A stretch of DNA of 64,000 nt, taken from positions 62,001 through 126,000 of the forward strand of contig WTXG01000101.1 in NCBI GenBank assembly GCA_022496185.1, given 5' to 3'. The notes beneath the pieces are model-generated. The model ran no database searches, was not told where the DNA came from, and saw nothing but the letters and a program-made list of their open reading frames with translations. Origin of the DNA: Multifurca ochricompacta. Taxonomy: Eukaryota; Basidiomycota; Agaricomycetes; Russulales; Russulaceae. Positions 1 through 11,634 of the stretch are shown in pieces; the stretch's first letter is position 1; each line of letters starts with the position of its first letter. Made by a program: the position numbers and the translations under genes.

Positions 1-158
1 CTACCAAACGGTAGAAAAGGTGTTTAACTATCTATTTGCACGTTTTTGACAGCTTATCCCACTCTCTCATCAAAAGCTTGCTTGCACGCTAATTCAAAAC
101 TGTCTGTGAAAATTTTTAATATCAAGAACAGGTTCTTTTCGAAGTTAGATGGCAAACT

Positions 159-242
159 TGTGAAACAGGCATGTGCGCAGCATACTGACTGTAAAGTTAG
201 TGTGAAACAGGCATGTGCGCAGCATACTGACTGTAAAGTTAG
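159..242. repeat. 42-bp tandem duplication at the outer edge of the copia-1 LTR
   Basis: Positions 159-200 and 201-242 are two adjacent copies of the same 42 bp, beginning TGTGAAACAGG, which is the outer end of the copia-1 LTR. The matching LTR at 21419 has one copy. No 5-bp target duplication pairs either left boundary with the right flank (TGTTT at 21920). Bases 1-158 hold no gene that I can recognise. Confidence 0.85.
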
Positions 243-701
243 CGGGTTAGGCTAGACAAAGAAAGTTACTTCAGAGGTTGGAAGAACTCTGTATTAACTA
301 TACTACTGACCTAGACAAAGAAAGTTCTATATAAGAACGTTAGTCTAATAGTAAAGTAGATAGTAAGGAAAGGAACTTACACTTCAGAGGTTGGAAGAAC
401 TCTGAAGTGGAAGAGACAAAACAGACACCCTTATATACAATCCAAGGGGTGGTCTGTGCACTGGGAATAAGTCCACAAGTGCCGGACAATGTCCAAACAA
501 CAAACAAGAGGGATAAAGGCCATTGGCCAATACAGAAATCACATGTTACATGGTGTATCAGTCAGCTACTGCGGAATGTGAGAAAGAAAGTAATAAAGAT
601 AATGTAAAAGTCCGAAACTCCGGTATCTAATCTAATCTACAAAGTAGCTAATCTAATCACCTGATGCCTGAAGCATCACCGAACATCTCCTGTGTTCAAC
701 A
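201..701 (-). repeat. Copia-1 3' LTR
   Basis: This 501-bp LTR matches 21419-21919 with two substitutions (one at a CpG). On the minus strand it starts TGTTGAACACAGG and ends GCCTGTTTCACA, the usual TG...CA ends. 702-986 is the element's 3' untranslated region between the RNase H stop and the LTR. I see nothing else there except the purine tract at 702-708. Confidence 0.92.
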
Positions 702-986
702 TCCCTCCATGCTGAAGGCATCTGGTCATGGATGGAAAATGAGTTGGATGAGCATACTGCCATCACAATTGAATGAGCATATCGCCAGCCAGAGATCCAA
801 CTTCTCTAACTCTCGAGCGCGGCTTGTGAGTTTTGCATACGAGTTGTAGATTCGCTTATGCAAGCTGAACGCTTGACATATCTACTTTGTACACACCACT
901 TGCGTCACTCTCGAGGTCGAGAACGTGCTCATATGGCATGGTGGGAAAGTGAAACTGGTATACACAGTCTCCAAATTCCAGCTCTC

Positions 987-2471
987 TCATTTCAGCATAA
1001 GTCCAAGTCCATTGACCATGGTTTCAAACAATGCTCTTGGTAGAGACTTAGTAAAGCCATCCGCCAGCATTTCACCTGTGGGGGTTCGCACTAACTCAAT
1101 TGTGTGCAATTCAATGTACCCCCTAATGGCATGGTACTTGATGGGTATATGCTTTGACTGCCTTCCTGTGACTGGGTTTAATGCCAAATCTACGGCACCC
1201 TTGTTGTCACAATGGAGTAGTATAGGGGAGGATACCTCATACCCTAATTCCTCCATAAAAGTCCTGTACCACGCTGCCTGATTTGCAGCCTCAGAGAGGC
1301 TCATATATTCGGCCTCAGTGGTGGACTGTGCTACTGTTTTCTGTTTTCTGGAACACCATGAAATGGCACCATTTGCCAAGAAAAACACGTAGCCTGAGGT
1401 AGAGTGGCAGTCCTCTTGATCTCCCCATGAGGAATCTGCAAAGCCATGAAGGCCACTCTCCCCATTCCCTCCAGAATACCACAACTTGCAGTCTTTTGTA
1501 CTATTAAGATACTTTAAGACATACTTTGCAAGTCGCATATGATTTTGAGAGGGATTGGAAGCGTATTGACTAAGGCGCGCCACAGCAAAACTGATGTCAG
1601 GTCTGCTTCCAATCTGCACCCATAGCAGAGACCCCATCAACTGTTGGTACTTCTTTATTTCAGAAGTAGATGCCTGGCCATCAAACTTGACCAGATGTAC
1701 ATCAGCGCCAGAGGGAAGAGGAGTATATACTCGGTTGGAATCCCTCATCCCAAACTTCTCAATAATAGATAAAACGTAGGCTGCTTGGTCAATCTCCAGT
1801 GTCTTGTTAGGACAATCCCTGGTGATGTTAACTCCAAGGTATGACTGGATCTCTCCCAAGTCAGTCATCTCATATCGATTAGATAGTGATGACTTCAGCC
1901 ACGTTATCTTATCATTAGAAGATCCAAGTATAGTAATGTCATCTACATAGAGAATGACATAAAGTGAATCATCCCCCTCCTTTTGATGAAACACATATAC
2001 TCCTGCATCAGAGTACATCCGAGTAAAGCCTAGTTCATTAAGAACTCCATGGAATTGAAGGTTCCATGCTTGGGAGGCTTGTTTGAGGCCATATAATGCT
2101 TTTTGTAGCCTACAAACTTTGGACTCTTGACCAGCAACGACGAAACCAACTGGTTGCTCCATATAAATCTCTTCATCCAGATCGCCATGAAGGAATGCTG
2201 ATTTGACATCCATCTGGTGGATTTCCCAATCCTCTAGCGTAGCTAGCGCTAGTAATAATCTAAGTGATTCAAATCTGGCGACTGGAGAGAATGTTTTGTC
2301 GAAGTCCACTCCTTCTACTTGGGTGAACCCTTTTGCCACGAGCCTAGCACGAAACCGTCCATCTGGTTTCAGCTTAAAAACCCATTTTGATTTGACAGCC
2401 TTTCTTCCTTTTGGAAGATCCTCAAGGCGCCACACATCAAGATTGTTTAAGGCATCAATTTCATATTTACA
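987..2471 (-). pseudogene. Copia-1 pol, reverse transcriptase and RNase H part
   Basis: This is the C-terminal part of the copia-1 polyprotein, separated from its N-terminal part by gypsy-1. It holds the copia RT domain (KSKWVFKLKPDGRFRARLVA, then MDVKSAFLHG), an intact catalytic YVDD in ILYVDDITILG, the LYGLKQASQAWN motif, and RNase H motifs (ADSSWGDQ, HSTSGYVF, STTEAEYMSL). The frame is open from the gypsy-1 junction to the TGA at 987. An ATG reads into it from the gypsy LTR near 2645, but that start is an artefact of the insertion. It would reverse-transcribe element RNA, but as separated here it cannot form a complete polyprotein. Confidence 0.93.
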
Positions 2472-2476
2472 TGCCT

Positions 2477-3050
2477 TGTCACGACCCCTGCCAAGCGACC
2501 CCATTTTCTTTACTCTCCCCAATGCGAACCCTCTGTTACCACCTGTGTTACATTTCTTGATCACATCCCCGTCCTGGGATCCATCACGTGCCCTCCTTCC
2601 ATCCCCGTGACCCAATTTACATCTGTTGACATGCTGCTTGTTCATATTTGTCTTCTTATCTTCTTATCTTAAGATCGGACACTTACTTAGTACCCTATCA
2701 GAAGCTAGGCTTTATGCCATCCGCTTTCGTATATTTGGGCCCACCTGACTCGGTTATCTTATCTATAGACGCCCACTAGATTACGTATATAAGTCCGCTG
2801 TAACTACATTGTAGACTTCAGACTCGACTTATTGAATACATCGGTGCTTGTCTTCTGGACATCCCTTTGGACGCTTGACTCGATTATCTCAGTACTTCTG
2901 GTACTTTCCGCTTAACATTGTCTTCAAGTACAGCCTTGTCGACTTTGACTCCTCCCATCTAAACTCCAAGGGATCTCATTGGTCCCTTATCTGATCACGA
3001 GCAAACGCTGTCACACAAGTCGTGTGGAACGTCCCGCACTGGACGTAACA
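2477..3050 (+). repeat. Gypsy-1 5' LTR
   Basis: This 574-bp repeat matches 9369-9942. I count 12 differences, all transitions, and all can be explained by loss of a CpG on one copy or the other. I did not recognise a tRNA-complementary primer site in the bases just after it. Confidence 0.95.
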
Positions 3051-3069
3051 TCAAGTCGAGTCTCTCATC

Positions 3070-4473
3070 GTGGCTTCCAGCCACAGTCAGACCCTGTTTA
3101 AAGAAGAACTCATCGAACGCAGAGATGAGAATAATCTTTCACAACAAGTACTTGGCTCTGCCGCCTGGAAAGATTTTGAATCCGAGTTTGGATACTACGT
3201 CTATCACGACGGAAGATACCAACCGGTAGAATATGACGATGAGAAGAGAGTCTGGTATCGTATCCGATATTCGGAAAGCCGACACTCTTGGGTCACTACA
3301 GGACCTGCACCACCAGAATTTGGACTAGGACCGTGGAGAGAAAATCCCCCAGCTATCATTACGGACTCTGAACCAGAAGAGTACGTAGAAGAAAACAGTG
3401 AAGAAGCACTGGTATTAGCATCGACTACCACCCCAGTTGCACCCACAGTTGTCACGATCAGAGCCCCTGCTTTGACAACTCCTCAGATATCCATACAGTC
3501 TACCGACACAGTCACCCCGTTCTACCAACACATGTCCACCATTGCCGCTCAACTCCCTGACCCAGCCCCTCCACCCCCACCACCAGTCATGGCGCCACCG
3601 AACATTCCTCTGCTGTCGGGACGCCTGTCAGGCGTATTGCCCCAGACATTCACTGGGGATCGTTCACAAAGCAAGAAGTTTATGTTGGAGTTCACTACCT
3701 TCAAAAACTTTAATCACAACGTCGCTCAGATCATTAACCCGTTCCAGCGGGCTAACCTCTTTCTCTCTCTCATCCAAGGAGAGGCCGTAGATGACTGGAT
3801 GATGGAGCAGCTGGAGTGGCTGAATGAACAAATAGAGAGTGGACGACGAACCACGAGTGAAGGCCTTTGGGAAACGATTGCCCAGAGGTTTAAAGATGCA
3901 TTTACTGATGGGCAAGCCAAACAGAAGGTGGCCCGAGAACTAAAGTCTCTAAAAATGGACAAAGGAGACCTTGATGCCTATGTCGCCAAGTTCAGAAGCC
4001 TGGCCAATAGAGCTGGGTATGACACCGACGAAGAGGCCACACTGGACCTCTTCTCCCAAGGGTTACCGAACCCTTTGGTGAAGAACATAATACAGTTTCA
4101 TCACCCCAATGATTGGGATTCCTGGGTTGACGCTGCCTGATGACAGCAGCAGGACTACCTCGACTTCCAAACACACTTCGGAGTTGACACCAAAAAGGGG
4201 AAGACTCGAGACCAGTGGAAAGCAGCCTTCGGTGTCAAACCTGTACATCACCAGAGAGATCCAAATGCCATGGATACCTTGGCAGACAGGACCTGAGCAA
4301 GGGCAACGCTTACAGAGGATGAGCGTCAAACGTTGATGAAGGAAGGTCGGTGCTTCCGCTGTAAAGCACAAGGACACATGTCTCGAGACTGTCCAAAGAA
4401 GGGAGCACGCGTTGCTGAAGCTACCACCACCCCAATTCACCCTATCAGCAACCCATCTATGACAGACAAATGA
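3070..4473 (+). pseudogene. Gypsy-1 gag (capsid and nucleocapsid) with in-frame TGA codons
   Basis: Gag packages element RNA in the virus-like particle. The open part (3070-4140) has an acidic, proline-rich N-terminal half and then a retrotransposon gag domain at about residues 190-340 (FTGDRSQSKKFMLEF; DAYVAKFRSLANRAGYDTDE). The same frame continues through TGA TGA at 4138-4143 and TGA at 4294 to a zinc knuckle CFRCKAQGHMSRDC (CX2CX4HX4C) near 4357-4398. A last TGA at 4471 may be the natural stop. The listed start is GTG, so the true ATG is uncertain. Pol begins in the -1 frame at 4470, which suggests a frameshift-type gag-pol arrangement. Confidence 0.88.
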
Positions 4474-7400
4474 ACCAAAGAGGAAAAGGCTCAGGACATA
4501 TGGGCAAATATGATGAAAGAGAGCGAGGAAGTGCGTGCCATCTTAGTCGAGAAGGTGTTCGCCAAAAAGGATTTTTAATTGGCTCTACCCCATCGGCCTG
4601 GGCACGAGCACTCCATGTAACCTCTGTGTATACTAGTCGCTTCAAATCTTTGAAAATACCAGTACATTTTGAAACTACACAGAGGACGGCCAATCGAGAT
4701 ATCCTGGTTGATTCAGGAGCTACCGATAATTTCATCAGCCCACGATTAGCAAGGACTATGGGGCTAGGGATGCTGGCACTCCCCCAAGAAAAGAACATTT
4801 GGAACATTGATGGGACGGCCAACCGAGCAGGAAAGATTATGCATTACACTGATCTCAACGTCCAAGTGGGGGAGAGAATGAAGGTCATTCGTTTCCTAGT
4901 TACCAATCTAGGGGACGAGGATCTCATTTTGGGATATCCCTGGCTGGCGGCATTCGAACCAAAGATCAACTGGACGGATGCCACCATGGATAAAGATTCT
5001 TACCCAGTCTTAATCACATCTCTGGGGTACGATTACTTGGCCCGACATGCAGTAATCAATGGCACCACTGAATTGGAAAAAAAGGATCCCGGACGCTGCT
5101 ACGTCACAAAAGCATCAGAACTGGCTCAAAAAGCAGTACAAGGACAAACCGAGAAAACCTTCGAAGAAGTAGTACCTGTCACTTATCACCGACATTGGAA
5201 GGTGTTCTCGGAGGAGGAGTCGCAGCGCTTCCCACCAGCGTGCCCCTGGGACCATGCCATTGATTTCATGCCAGAGACACCACAAGCAATAGATTGTAAA
5301 ATCTACCCCTTATCCCAACAAGAACAGGAAGCGTTGACGATGTTTCTCGAGGAGCAACTGGCAAAAGGGTACATCCGTCCATCCAAGTCGCAGTATGCCT
5401 CGCCCTTCTTCTTCATCAAGAAGAAGGATGGCAAGCTCCGACCAGTACAAGATTACCGGTGCATAAATGCCTACACAGTAAAGAATGCCTATCTGCTGCC
5501 TCTTATTTCAGAACTCATTGACACCATGAGGGACAAGTCACTCTTCTCAAAAATGGATGTCCGATGGGGGTATAACAACGTCCGAATCAGGGAGGGAGAT
5601 CAATGCAAGGCAGCCTTTAAGACTAATCAAGGCCTGTTCGAGCCGAACGTCATGTTCTTCGGTCTCACCAACTCACCAGCCACCTTCCAGTCAATGATGA
5701 ATCACATTTTCCGCGACCTTATTCTCACTGGCGAGGTAGTGGTGTACATGGATGACATACTAGTGGCGACTGCTGACGATCTCTCACATCATCAGGAGCG
5801 AGTCCACCAAGTATTGGATATCCTACGAGAGCACGACTTATATCTCAAACCGTCAAAATGCTCATTTGAACAACGGAGTGTCGAGTACTTGGGGGTCATC
5901 TTGGAAGGCGGACACGTACAAATGGACCCGGTAAAGGTGCAGGGGATCCAGGAATGGCCCATGCCCACATGTATCAAGGAAGTAAGATCCTTTATAGGAT
6001 TCTGCAACTTCTATCGGCGTTTTGTGTGAGGATTCTCTGGAATTGCACAACCACTTAATGGACTGTTAAAGAAAGACATACCCTGGCACTGGGGGAAAGA
6101 GCAACAACAGGCATTTGAACATATCTGAGACATTGTTGGCTCAGAACCCGTCCTCCTGCAACCGGATCTAGCCAAGCCGTTTGAACTTGAGGTTGACGCC
6201 TCCCGCTTTGCCATCGGGGCAGTATTGAATCAGAGGGATACCACGGGGATGCTCCACCCAGTGGCCTTCTTCTCCGAGACGTTCTCATCGGCCGAACGAA
6301 ACTATGACATTTGGGATCGCGAGCTCCTCGCCATTGTCAAGGCCCTACGACATTGGAGACCATATCTAGCCGGTACCCCTCACAAGACCATCATCCACAC
6401 CGACCATTCCAACCTGTTATACTGGAAGGAACCCCATAAGATTAGTTGACGAGTCGCCCGCAAAGTCTTGGAACTGGAAGAGTACAACTTCACGCTGAAG
6501 CATATTGCTGGAAGTCATAACGCCCGGGCAGATGCTCTATCACGAAGGGCAGATAAACAAGGAGGTGAAGAAGACAATGAAAATATCACCGTACTCCCCG
6601 AAGAGGTCTTCATGCGTACAGCAGTCGTCAGTCTCCATGATATGGATCCATGGGCACAAGTGTCACAGAATATGGACCGACAACTCTGCCAGTCTTGGGC
6701 AGAAGCGCATAATCTGAAAGAGATAAATGGCCTTTGGTGGAAGGACGGGGATCGTCTCATTGTCACCGGTGGTGACAACATTAAGAGGGGGGTGATCCAT
6801 TTTCATCATGACCTCCCTTCTGCTGGTCACCCGGGCATTGCCAATACATATGCCCTGACCAAACGAGACTACTGGTGGCCGAATATGAAAAAGGATGTAG
6901 AAGACTATGTTAAAGGATGCGCGGAATGTCAGGCCAATAAAGTAAACACGCACCCACACCCACCAGCATTGTTCCCGATCACACCAACGGCCTCACTACC
7001 ATTCCAGACCATTGCAATGGACTTTATCGTTAAACTCCCCGTCTCTAGAGGTTTTGACTCCATCTTGACTATCACCGACCACGACTGCTCCAAAGCGGCA
7101 CTGTTTATACCATGCAACGAGTCCATCACAGCAGAAGGAGTAGCCAAACTTTACCTGGACCATGTCTACAGACACTACGGCCTTCCAGAAAAGATCATTT
7201 CCAACCGCGACCCACGTTTCACCTCCGCATTTGCCAAAGCACTCTGTAAGGTCTTGGACATTACCCAAAACATTTCAACCGCCTACCATCCACAGACCGA
7301 TGGACAGTCAGAAAGAACGAACCAATGGCTAGAACAGTACCTTCGATTCTGGTGCAACGGATGACAAGATGATTGGGCTGATTGGCTGGCCATGGCAGAA

Positions 7401-8060
7401 TTTGCGCACAACTCATGGCCCAATGGAACCACCAAAACCCCTCCATTCTCACTTATCATGGGATGGACGCCGCAAACGACCTGGACCAATAAACCAACAA
7501 ATGTTCCGTCAGCTGCGCAGCGTATCGACCAATGGAATGAGGTCAGGAAATCGGCCAATGAGAATCTGCTCAAGGCGCAAAGGATTCTATTGGACAGGCC
7601 TTCGAAGTTCACACCTTATCGGACCAATGACCTCGTTTGGCTGGAAGGGAAGAACATTCACACGTCACATCCGATGGCCAAGTTAGCGCCCCGACGTCAC
7701 GGACCATTCAAGATAACAAGGAAGCTGTCAGATGTATCATATGAACTTGAGCTTCCATCCACATGGAGAATTCACCCAGTCTTCCATGCCAAACTCCTGA
7801 CACCCTATAGAGAGACGTCCCTACATGGGGAAAACTTCCCGAAACCTCCCCCTGAATTAATCGATGGGGAAGTGGAATGGGAAGTGGAGCGGATTCTAGA
7901 CTCCCAGCGAAAAGGCCGAGGGCGCAAACTACATTACCTAGTCAAGTGGAAAGGATTCCCAGACTCTGACAACTCGTGGGAGCCGACCGGGAATATCTTT
8001 GCCCCGGTCCTTATCTTGGAGTTTCATGACCGACATCCAGAAGCGCCCAGAGACAGTTAA
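4470..8060 (+). pseudogene. Gypsy-1 pol: protease, RT, RNase H, integrase, chromodomain
   Basis: The domains in order are: aspartic protease (DILVDSGATDNF near 4700), RT with intact YMDD (VVVYMDDILVA near 5740), RNase H (FELEVDASRFAIGAVL near 6180), HHCC zinc-binding and integrase core (IAMDFIVKLP near 7013; SNRDPRF; PQTDGQSERTNQWLEQY), and a C-terminal chromodomain (EWEVERILDSQ, YLVKWKGFPDSDNSWEP, near 7875-7985). The frame is interrupted by four TGA codons at 6027, 6126, 6447 and 7362, at least the first where arginine is expected, and ends at TAA 8058-8060. The chromodomain in this group usually targets integration to heterochromatin. This copy cannot make full-length pol without readthrough. 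Confidence 0.93.
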
Positions 8061-8101
8061 AAAGGAACCAGCCTACAGACCCCGAAGAGATTCCCCAGTA
8101 C

Positions 8102-9337
8102 ATGCTCCCTCAGCAATGTCCTACTACCACTCAAACAATCATGTCTTTCATCGCCACCAATGCCGCCATCGACGCCTTCACCTCCACCGTAACTGTCGAA
8201 AACTTCCCCTCTGCCCATCCCTCTACACATCCCTCCTCCCCCATTGATTACAAAGCTGCAGAAGCACGAGTCAAAAACCAATCCCCCAACCCCAATAACA
8301 ATTTCGAGCATTGCGAGGAACCGCACCCAAATGATCTATTGGGTATGGAACTAGACGATGAGGTCCCTGAATTCCCCTTCTTCGCAAACAACCCGAACTC
8401 ATCGATGTACTTCCCGCTTGAGATCACTATGGCAGATGGAACTACGGCCATAGCTAAGTACATCTTTTATACCAACGGAGGCATGGATGTAGCGGGCTGT
8501 ATGAAGAAGAATGGCCCTGTTTATGGGGCCCCTGTGTATTTGGAGGAGAGGTATACTGGACGCCTTCACCATACGATGAGCGATGAGCAGCTTGGTCACT
8601 TGGCTGCCGAAGATTCCCGAGCATTTGCCATCAACGAAGTGATGAACGACATGCGACTCCCGCGTCTCAAAGCCGAGGTGATGAGACTGCGGAAGAACTT
8701 GACGCTGCGCACGACACTTAACAAACAGTATAAAGAACACGCGAGGATGATGACGAGGTTGACCAGTGGAATGTTCCAGGTTGAGCAAGAGTTGACAGAG
8801 ATCAGAAAGAGATTGGAGACTGGGGATGCATACCAGACCATTGCAGAAAGGTACGCGGACACTTATGTGCGGCCCCTCCCCCCACAATCATTGGGAGCTG
8901 CCCCGACACTTTTGCCAAACCGGTTCGAGATGCCACGCATGCATGAGAACCCCCGCGGGGAAACATGTTGGCGGTGCGACAGTAAGTACCACATCAGCTG
9001 GAACTGTCCCCTCAATCGCAAGTGGTGCCGCCACTGTCGCAGCAATTTGCATTGGAGTCGATTCTGCATCTTCCGCCGCGTAGGCGTTGCCCCGACGATC
9101 ATCAATCCATCAGGTTGGTGTGGTAAATGTCTCCGTCACAATGCGGGGCATAGGGAGTTGGACTGTCCTATCTACGATCTCTGTCACTCCTGTGGTCAGC
9201 GCGGACCTTACGGATTTCTCCGCGCCCACAGATGTCCACAAGACTCGGACAAAGAGAACAACACTTTGGATGATCGTAATGTAGCCGATGATTATCTGGA
9301 GTTGATACAAGATGATGACGGTACAAGTCGCTTCTAG
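8102..9337 (+). CDS. Accessory ORF of gypsy-1 with four zinc-knuckle-like motifs
   Basis: This is an uninterrupted 411-codon ORF lying sense to the element between pol and the 3' LTR, 41 nt after the pol stop and in another frame. It starts at ATG 8102. The N-terminal half is acidic and low-complexity, the middle (about residues 185-260) is helical and charged, and the C-terminal third has four Cys/His clusters: CWRCDSKYHISWNC, CRHCRSNLHWSRFC (both CX2CX4HX4C), CGKCLRHNAGHRELDC, and CHSCGQRGPYGFLRAHRC. The two regular motifs look like retroviral nucleocapsid zinc knuckles, which bind nucleic acid. Gag of the same element has its own knuckle. I do not recognise the protein. It could be an RNA-binding accessory protein or a captured host gene. 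It has kept its frame although gag and pol carry several TGA stops. Confidence 0.75.
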   Translation: MLPQQCPTTTQTIMSFIATNAAIDAFTSTVTVENFPSAHPSTHPSSPIDYKAAEARVKNQSPNPNNNFEHCEEPHPNDLLGMELDDEVPEFPFFANNPNSSMYFPLEITMADGTTAIAKYIFYTNGGMDVAGCMKKNGPVYGAPVYLEERYTGRLHHTMSDEQLGHLAAEDSRAFAINEVMNDMRLPRLKAEVMRLRKNLTLRTTLNKQYKEHARMMTRLTSGMFQVEQELTEIRKRLETGDAYQTIAERYADTYVRPLPPQSLGAAPTLLPNRFEMPRMHENPRGETCWRCDSKYHISWNCPLNRKWCRHCRSNLHWSRFCIFRRVGVAPTIINPSGWCGKCLRHNAGHRELDCPIYDLCHSCGQRGPYGFLRAHRCPQDSDKENNTLDDRNVADDYLELIQDDDGTSRF

Positions 9338-9368
9338 CTGGGTCTGCTAGAACCAGAAGAGGGGGTGA

Positions 9369-9942
9369 TGTCACGACCCCTGCCGAGCGACCCCATTTTC
9401 TTTACTCTCCCCAATGCGAACCCTCTGTTACCACCTGTGTTACATTTCTTGATCACATCCCCGTCCTGGGATCCATCACGTGCCCTCCTTCCATCCCCGT
9501 GACCCAATTTACATCTGTTGACATGCTGCTTGTTCATATTTGTCTTCTTATCTTCTTATCTTAAGATCGGACACTTACTTAGTACCCTATCAGAAGCTAG
9601 GCTTTACGCCATCTGCTTTCGTATATTTGGGCCCACCTGACTCGGTTATCTTATCTATAGACGCCCACTAGATTACGTATATAAGTCCACTGTAACTACA
9701 TTGTAGACTTCAGACTCGACTTATTGAATACATCAGTGCTTGTCTTCTGGACATCCCTTTGGACGCTTGACTCGATTATCTCAGTACTTCTGGTACTTTC
9801 CGCTTAACATTGTCTTCAAGTACAGCCTTGTTGACTTTGACTCCTCCCATCTAAACTCCAAGGGATCTCATTGGTCCCTTATCTGATCACAAGCGAACGC
9901 TGTCACACAAGTTGTGTGGAATGTCCCGCACCAGACGTAACA
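9369..9942 (+). repeat. Gypsy-1 3' LTR
   Basis: This 574-bp partner of 2477-3050 directly follows the purine-rich tract and precedes the TGCCT target duplication. Confidence 0.95.
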
Positions 9943-9947
9943 TGCCT

Positions 9948-11598
9948 CAAGCCATTCACTGGCATTATCAGACTGCATTGCCTCCTGAAAAGTCAGGGGA
10001 TCTCTATATGAGATACCTGTGGCATTTAGCAATTCCATATGTCCCAATCTGGACAAACCCTCCACGAACTCAGCATTATCCTCATTATAAAATCGAGGAT
10101 TCATGCGGCATGAACGTTTAGGACAGGCAGTATCAAGATCTAAATCTTCCTGCACAGCCTTGTCACGTTGTTGAGAGCGTGGACTTTCCCTAGTAAATAC
10201 TGGTTGGGAAATTTTGCCGACATTCTTCTTAGATTGTCTCTTGGCACAGGTTCTTTGGGGGAGTTCTGATGGTTCCATGATCTGGGATGGGGGTGTCTGA
10301 TAAATTGTTATATCGTGTGGCTCATTTTCGGGTGTGGTAGGCTCAGGATTTACTTGAGGAGGTTCCACTACCTCCTGTTCCTCAACCTCGGCGTCCTTGT
10401 CTTCAGGAGCCTGAGGAACTGTGGCTATTGCTGGTTGAGGCTGGACAGGCCTCTCTACTTCTAATACAAAAGGCGTAACTTTTTCCTTTTGTTTTCCCTT
10501 GCTGTCCTTGACAAGGTTGGATGGGAAGGATCCTTCATCAAATGTCACATCTCTTGACAATATGAAGGATCGAGTATGCATATCCCAAAGAAGATATCCT
10601 TTAGAGTGGGGTGCATACCCAACAAAGACTGTCTCCCTGGCCTTATGATCCAGTTTACGTCTTTTATCCTCTGGGACAGTGTAATAGGCTAAGCAGCCAA
10701 AAATCTTAAAGTATGAAACATCTGGAATGTCCCCATCCAGAAGTTCAAGCGGTGTCCTCCACTTATTAGAGCGGATAGGCGTTCTATTGTATATGTGACA
10801 GGCTGTTCGCACTGCACATTCCCAGAAACCAAGGGAAAGACCAGCATGATGCAGCATACTGGTGGCCTTTTCCATGATGGTTCTGTTGAACCTTTCAGCC
10901 CTTCCATTCTGTTGTGGGGAATATGGCATTGTCAATTTATGCTCTATGCCAGCCTGCTCAAGTATAGACTTCAGCTCCCTATTAACAAATTCGCCACCTC
11001 GGTCTGTATGTAAGGTCTTTATTTTCCTGTCTGTTTTATTTTCCAGGAATGCCTTAATGTTACAGAAGACCAATGTAAAATCACTTTTTGCTTTCATAGT
11101 AACAACCAAGGCTGTTCTGCTAAAGTCGTCTATGAAAGTGGCGAAGTATAGGTTCCCTTGAATTGAACTACATTGTAAAGGACCAACTAGGTCACTATGA
11201 ATGAGTTCCAAGGGTGCTGAAGCTCTCTTTTGAGAGGGAGGGAATGGAAGACGGTGTGATTTTCCCATTTCACAGCCATAACACAGCTTGTCTTCCACCT
11301 GGCTATTATCTATGCTAAGGCCTTTTACAGCCTTAGGAGCATATCTTTTGAGGGCCTCTTTAGACATATGACCCATACGCAAATGCCAGGTTTCAAGGCT
11401 AGTTGATGCAGATTTGTGGGAAGCAGTATTTAGATTCTGCATAGTTTTCCCAAAGACCCAATAGAGTCCCATAGCCTTGACACCTTCCACTATAATTGCA
11501 TTATTGTACTTTATTTTGACCTCAGATGGAGAGAACTCCACTGAACCACCTTTGTCTGTGATGCAGCTCGTCGACAGTATTCTCTCACTGCCAGGCAT
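9948..11598 (-). pseudogene. Copia-1 pol, integrase part, ending at the gypsy-1 insertion
   Basis: This stretch reads in the same frame as the gag-protease ORF (11635-12813) and is separated from it by one TGA. It contains the GAG-pre-integrase zinc-binding region (HLRMGHMSKEALKRY ... CYGCEMGKSHRLPF), the integrase core (LIHSDLVGPL, TLHTDRGGEF, SPQQNGRAERFNRTIMEK), and a proline/glutamate-rich linker towards RT. Coding sequence is interrupted at 9947 by gypsy-1 and resumes at 2471. The integrase inserts element DNA. The D, D and E residues of its active site are all present. Confidence 0.92.
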
Positions 11599-11634
11599 GT
11601 AAAAGACATTATTTAACTCTAACTCATAATTATT

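Larger units (their letters stand above)
2477..9942 (+). mobile_element. Gypsy-1: full-length chromodomain Ty3/gypsy element
   Basis: The 574-bp LTRs (2477-3050 and 9369-9942) start TGTCACGACC and end GACGTAACA. They are flanked by the 5-bp duplication TGCCT (2472-2476 and 9943-9947). The interior holds gag, pol (protease, RT, RNase H, integrase, chromodomain) and a further 411-codon ORF before the purine tract (AGAAGAGGGGG) at the 3' LTR. RT before integrase and a C-terminal chromodomain define a chromovirus. It lies inside the RT region of copia-1 and splits it. All early stops in gag and pol are TGA, so this copy is probably not autonomous. Confidence 0.95.

Noticed and set aside
46..255. 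69-codon ORF at the window start
   Set aside because: It starts at TTG and reads through the duplicated LTR edge. No protein signal.
2204..2645. ORF start at 2645 continuing into the copia-1 RT frame
   Set aside because: The first 55 or so codons lie in the gypsy-1 5' LTR (the same peptide is readable from the 3' LTR near 9537). The fusion is only an insertion junction.
8399..8887. Minus-strand 162-codon ORF opposite the gypsy-1 accessory ORF
   Set aside because: The plus-strand reading has patterned Cys/His motifs and fits the element layout. The antisense ORF has no motif.
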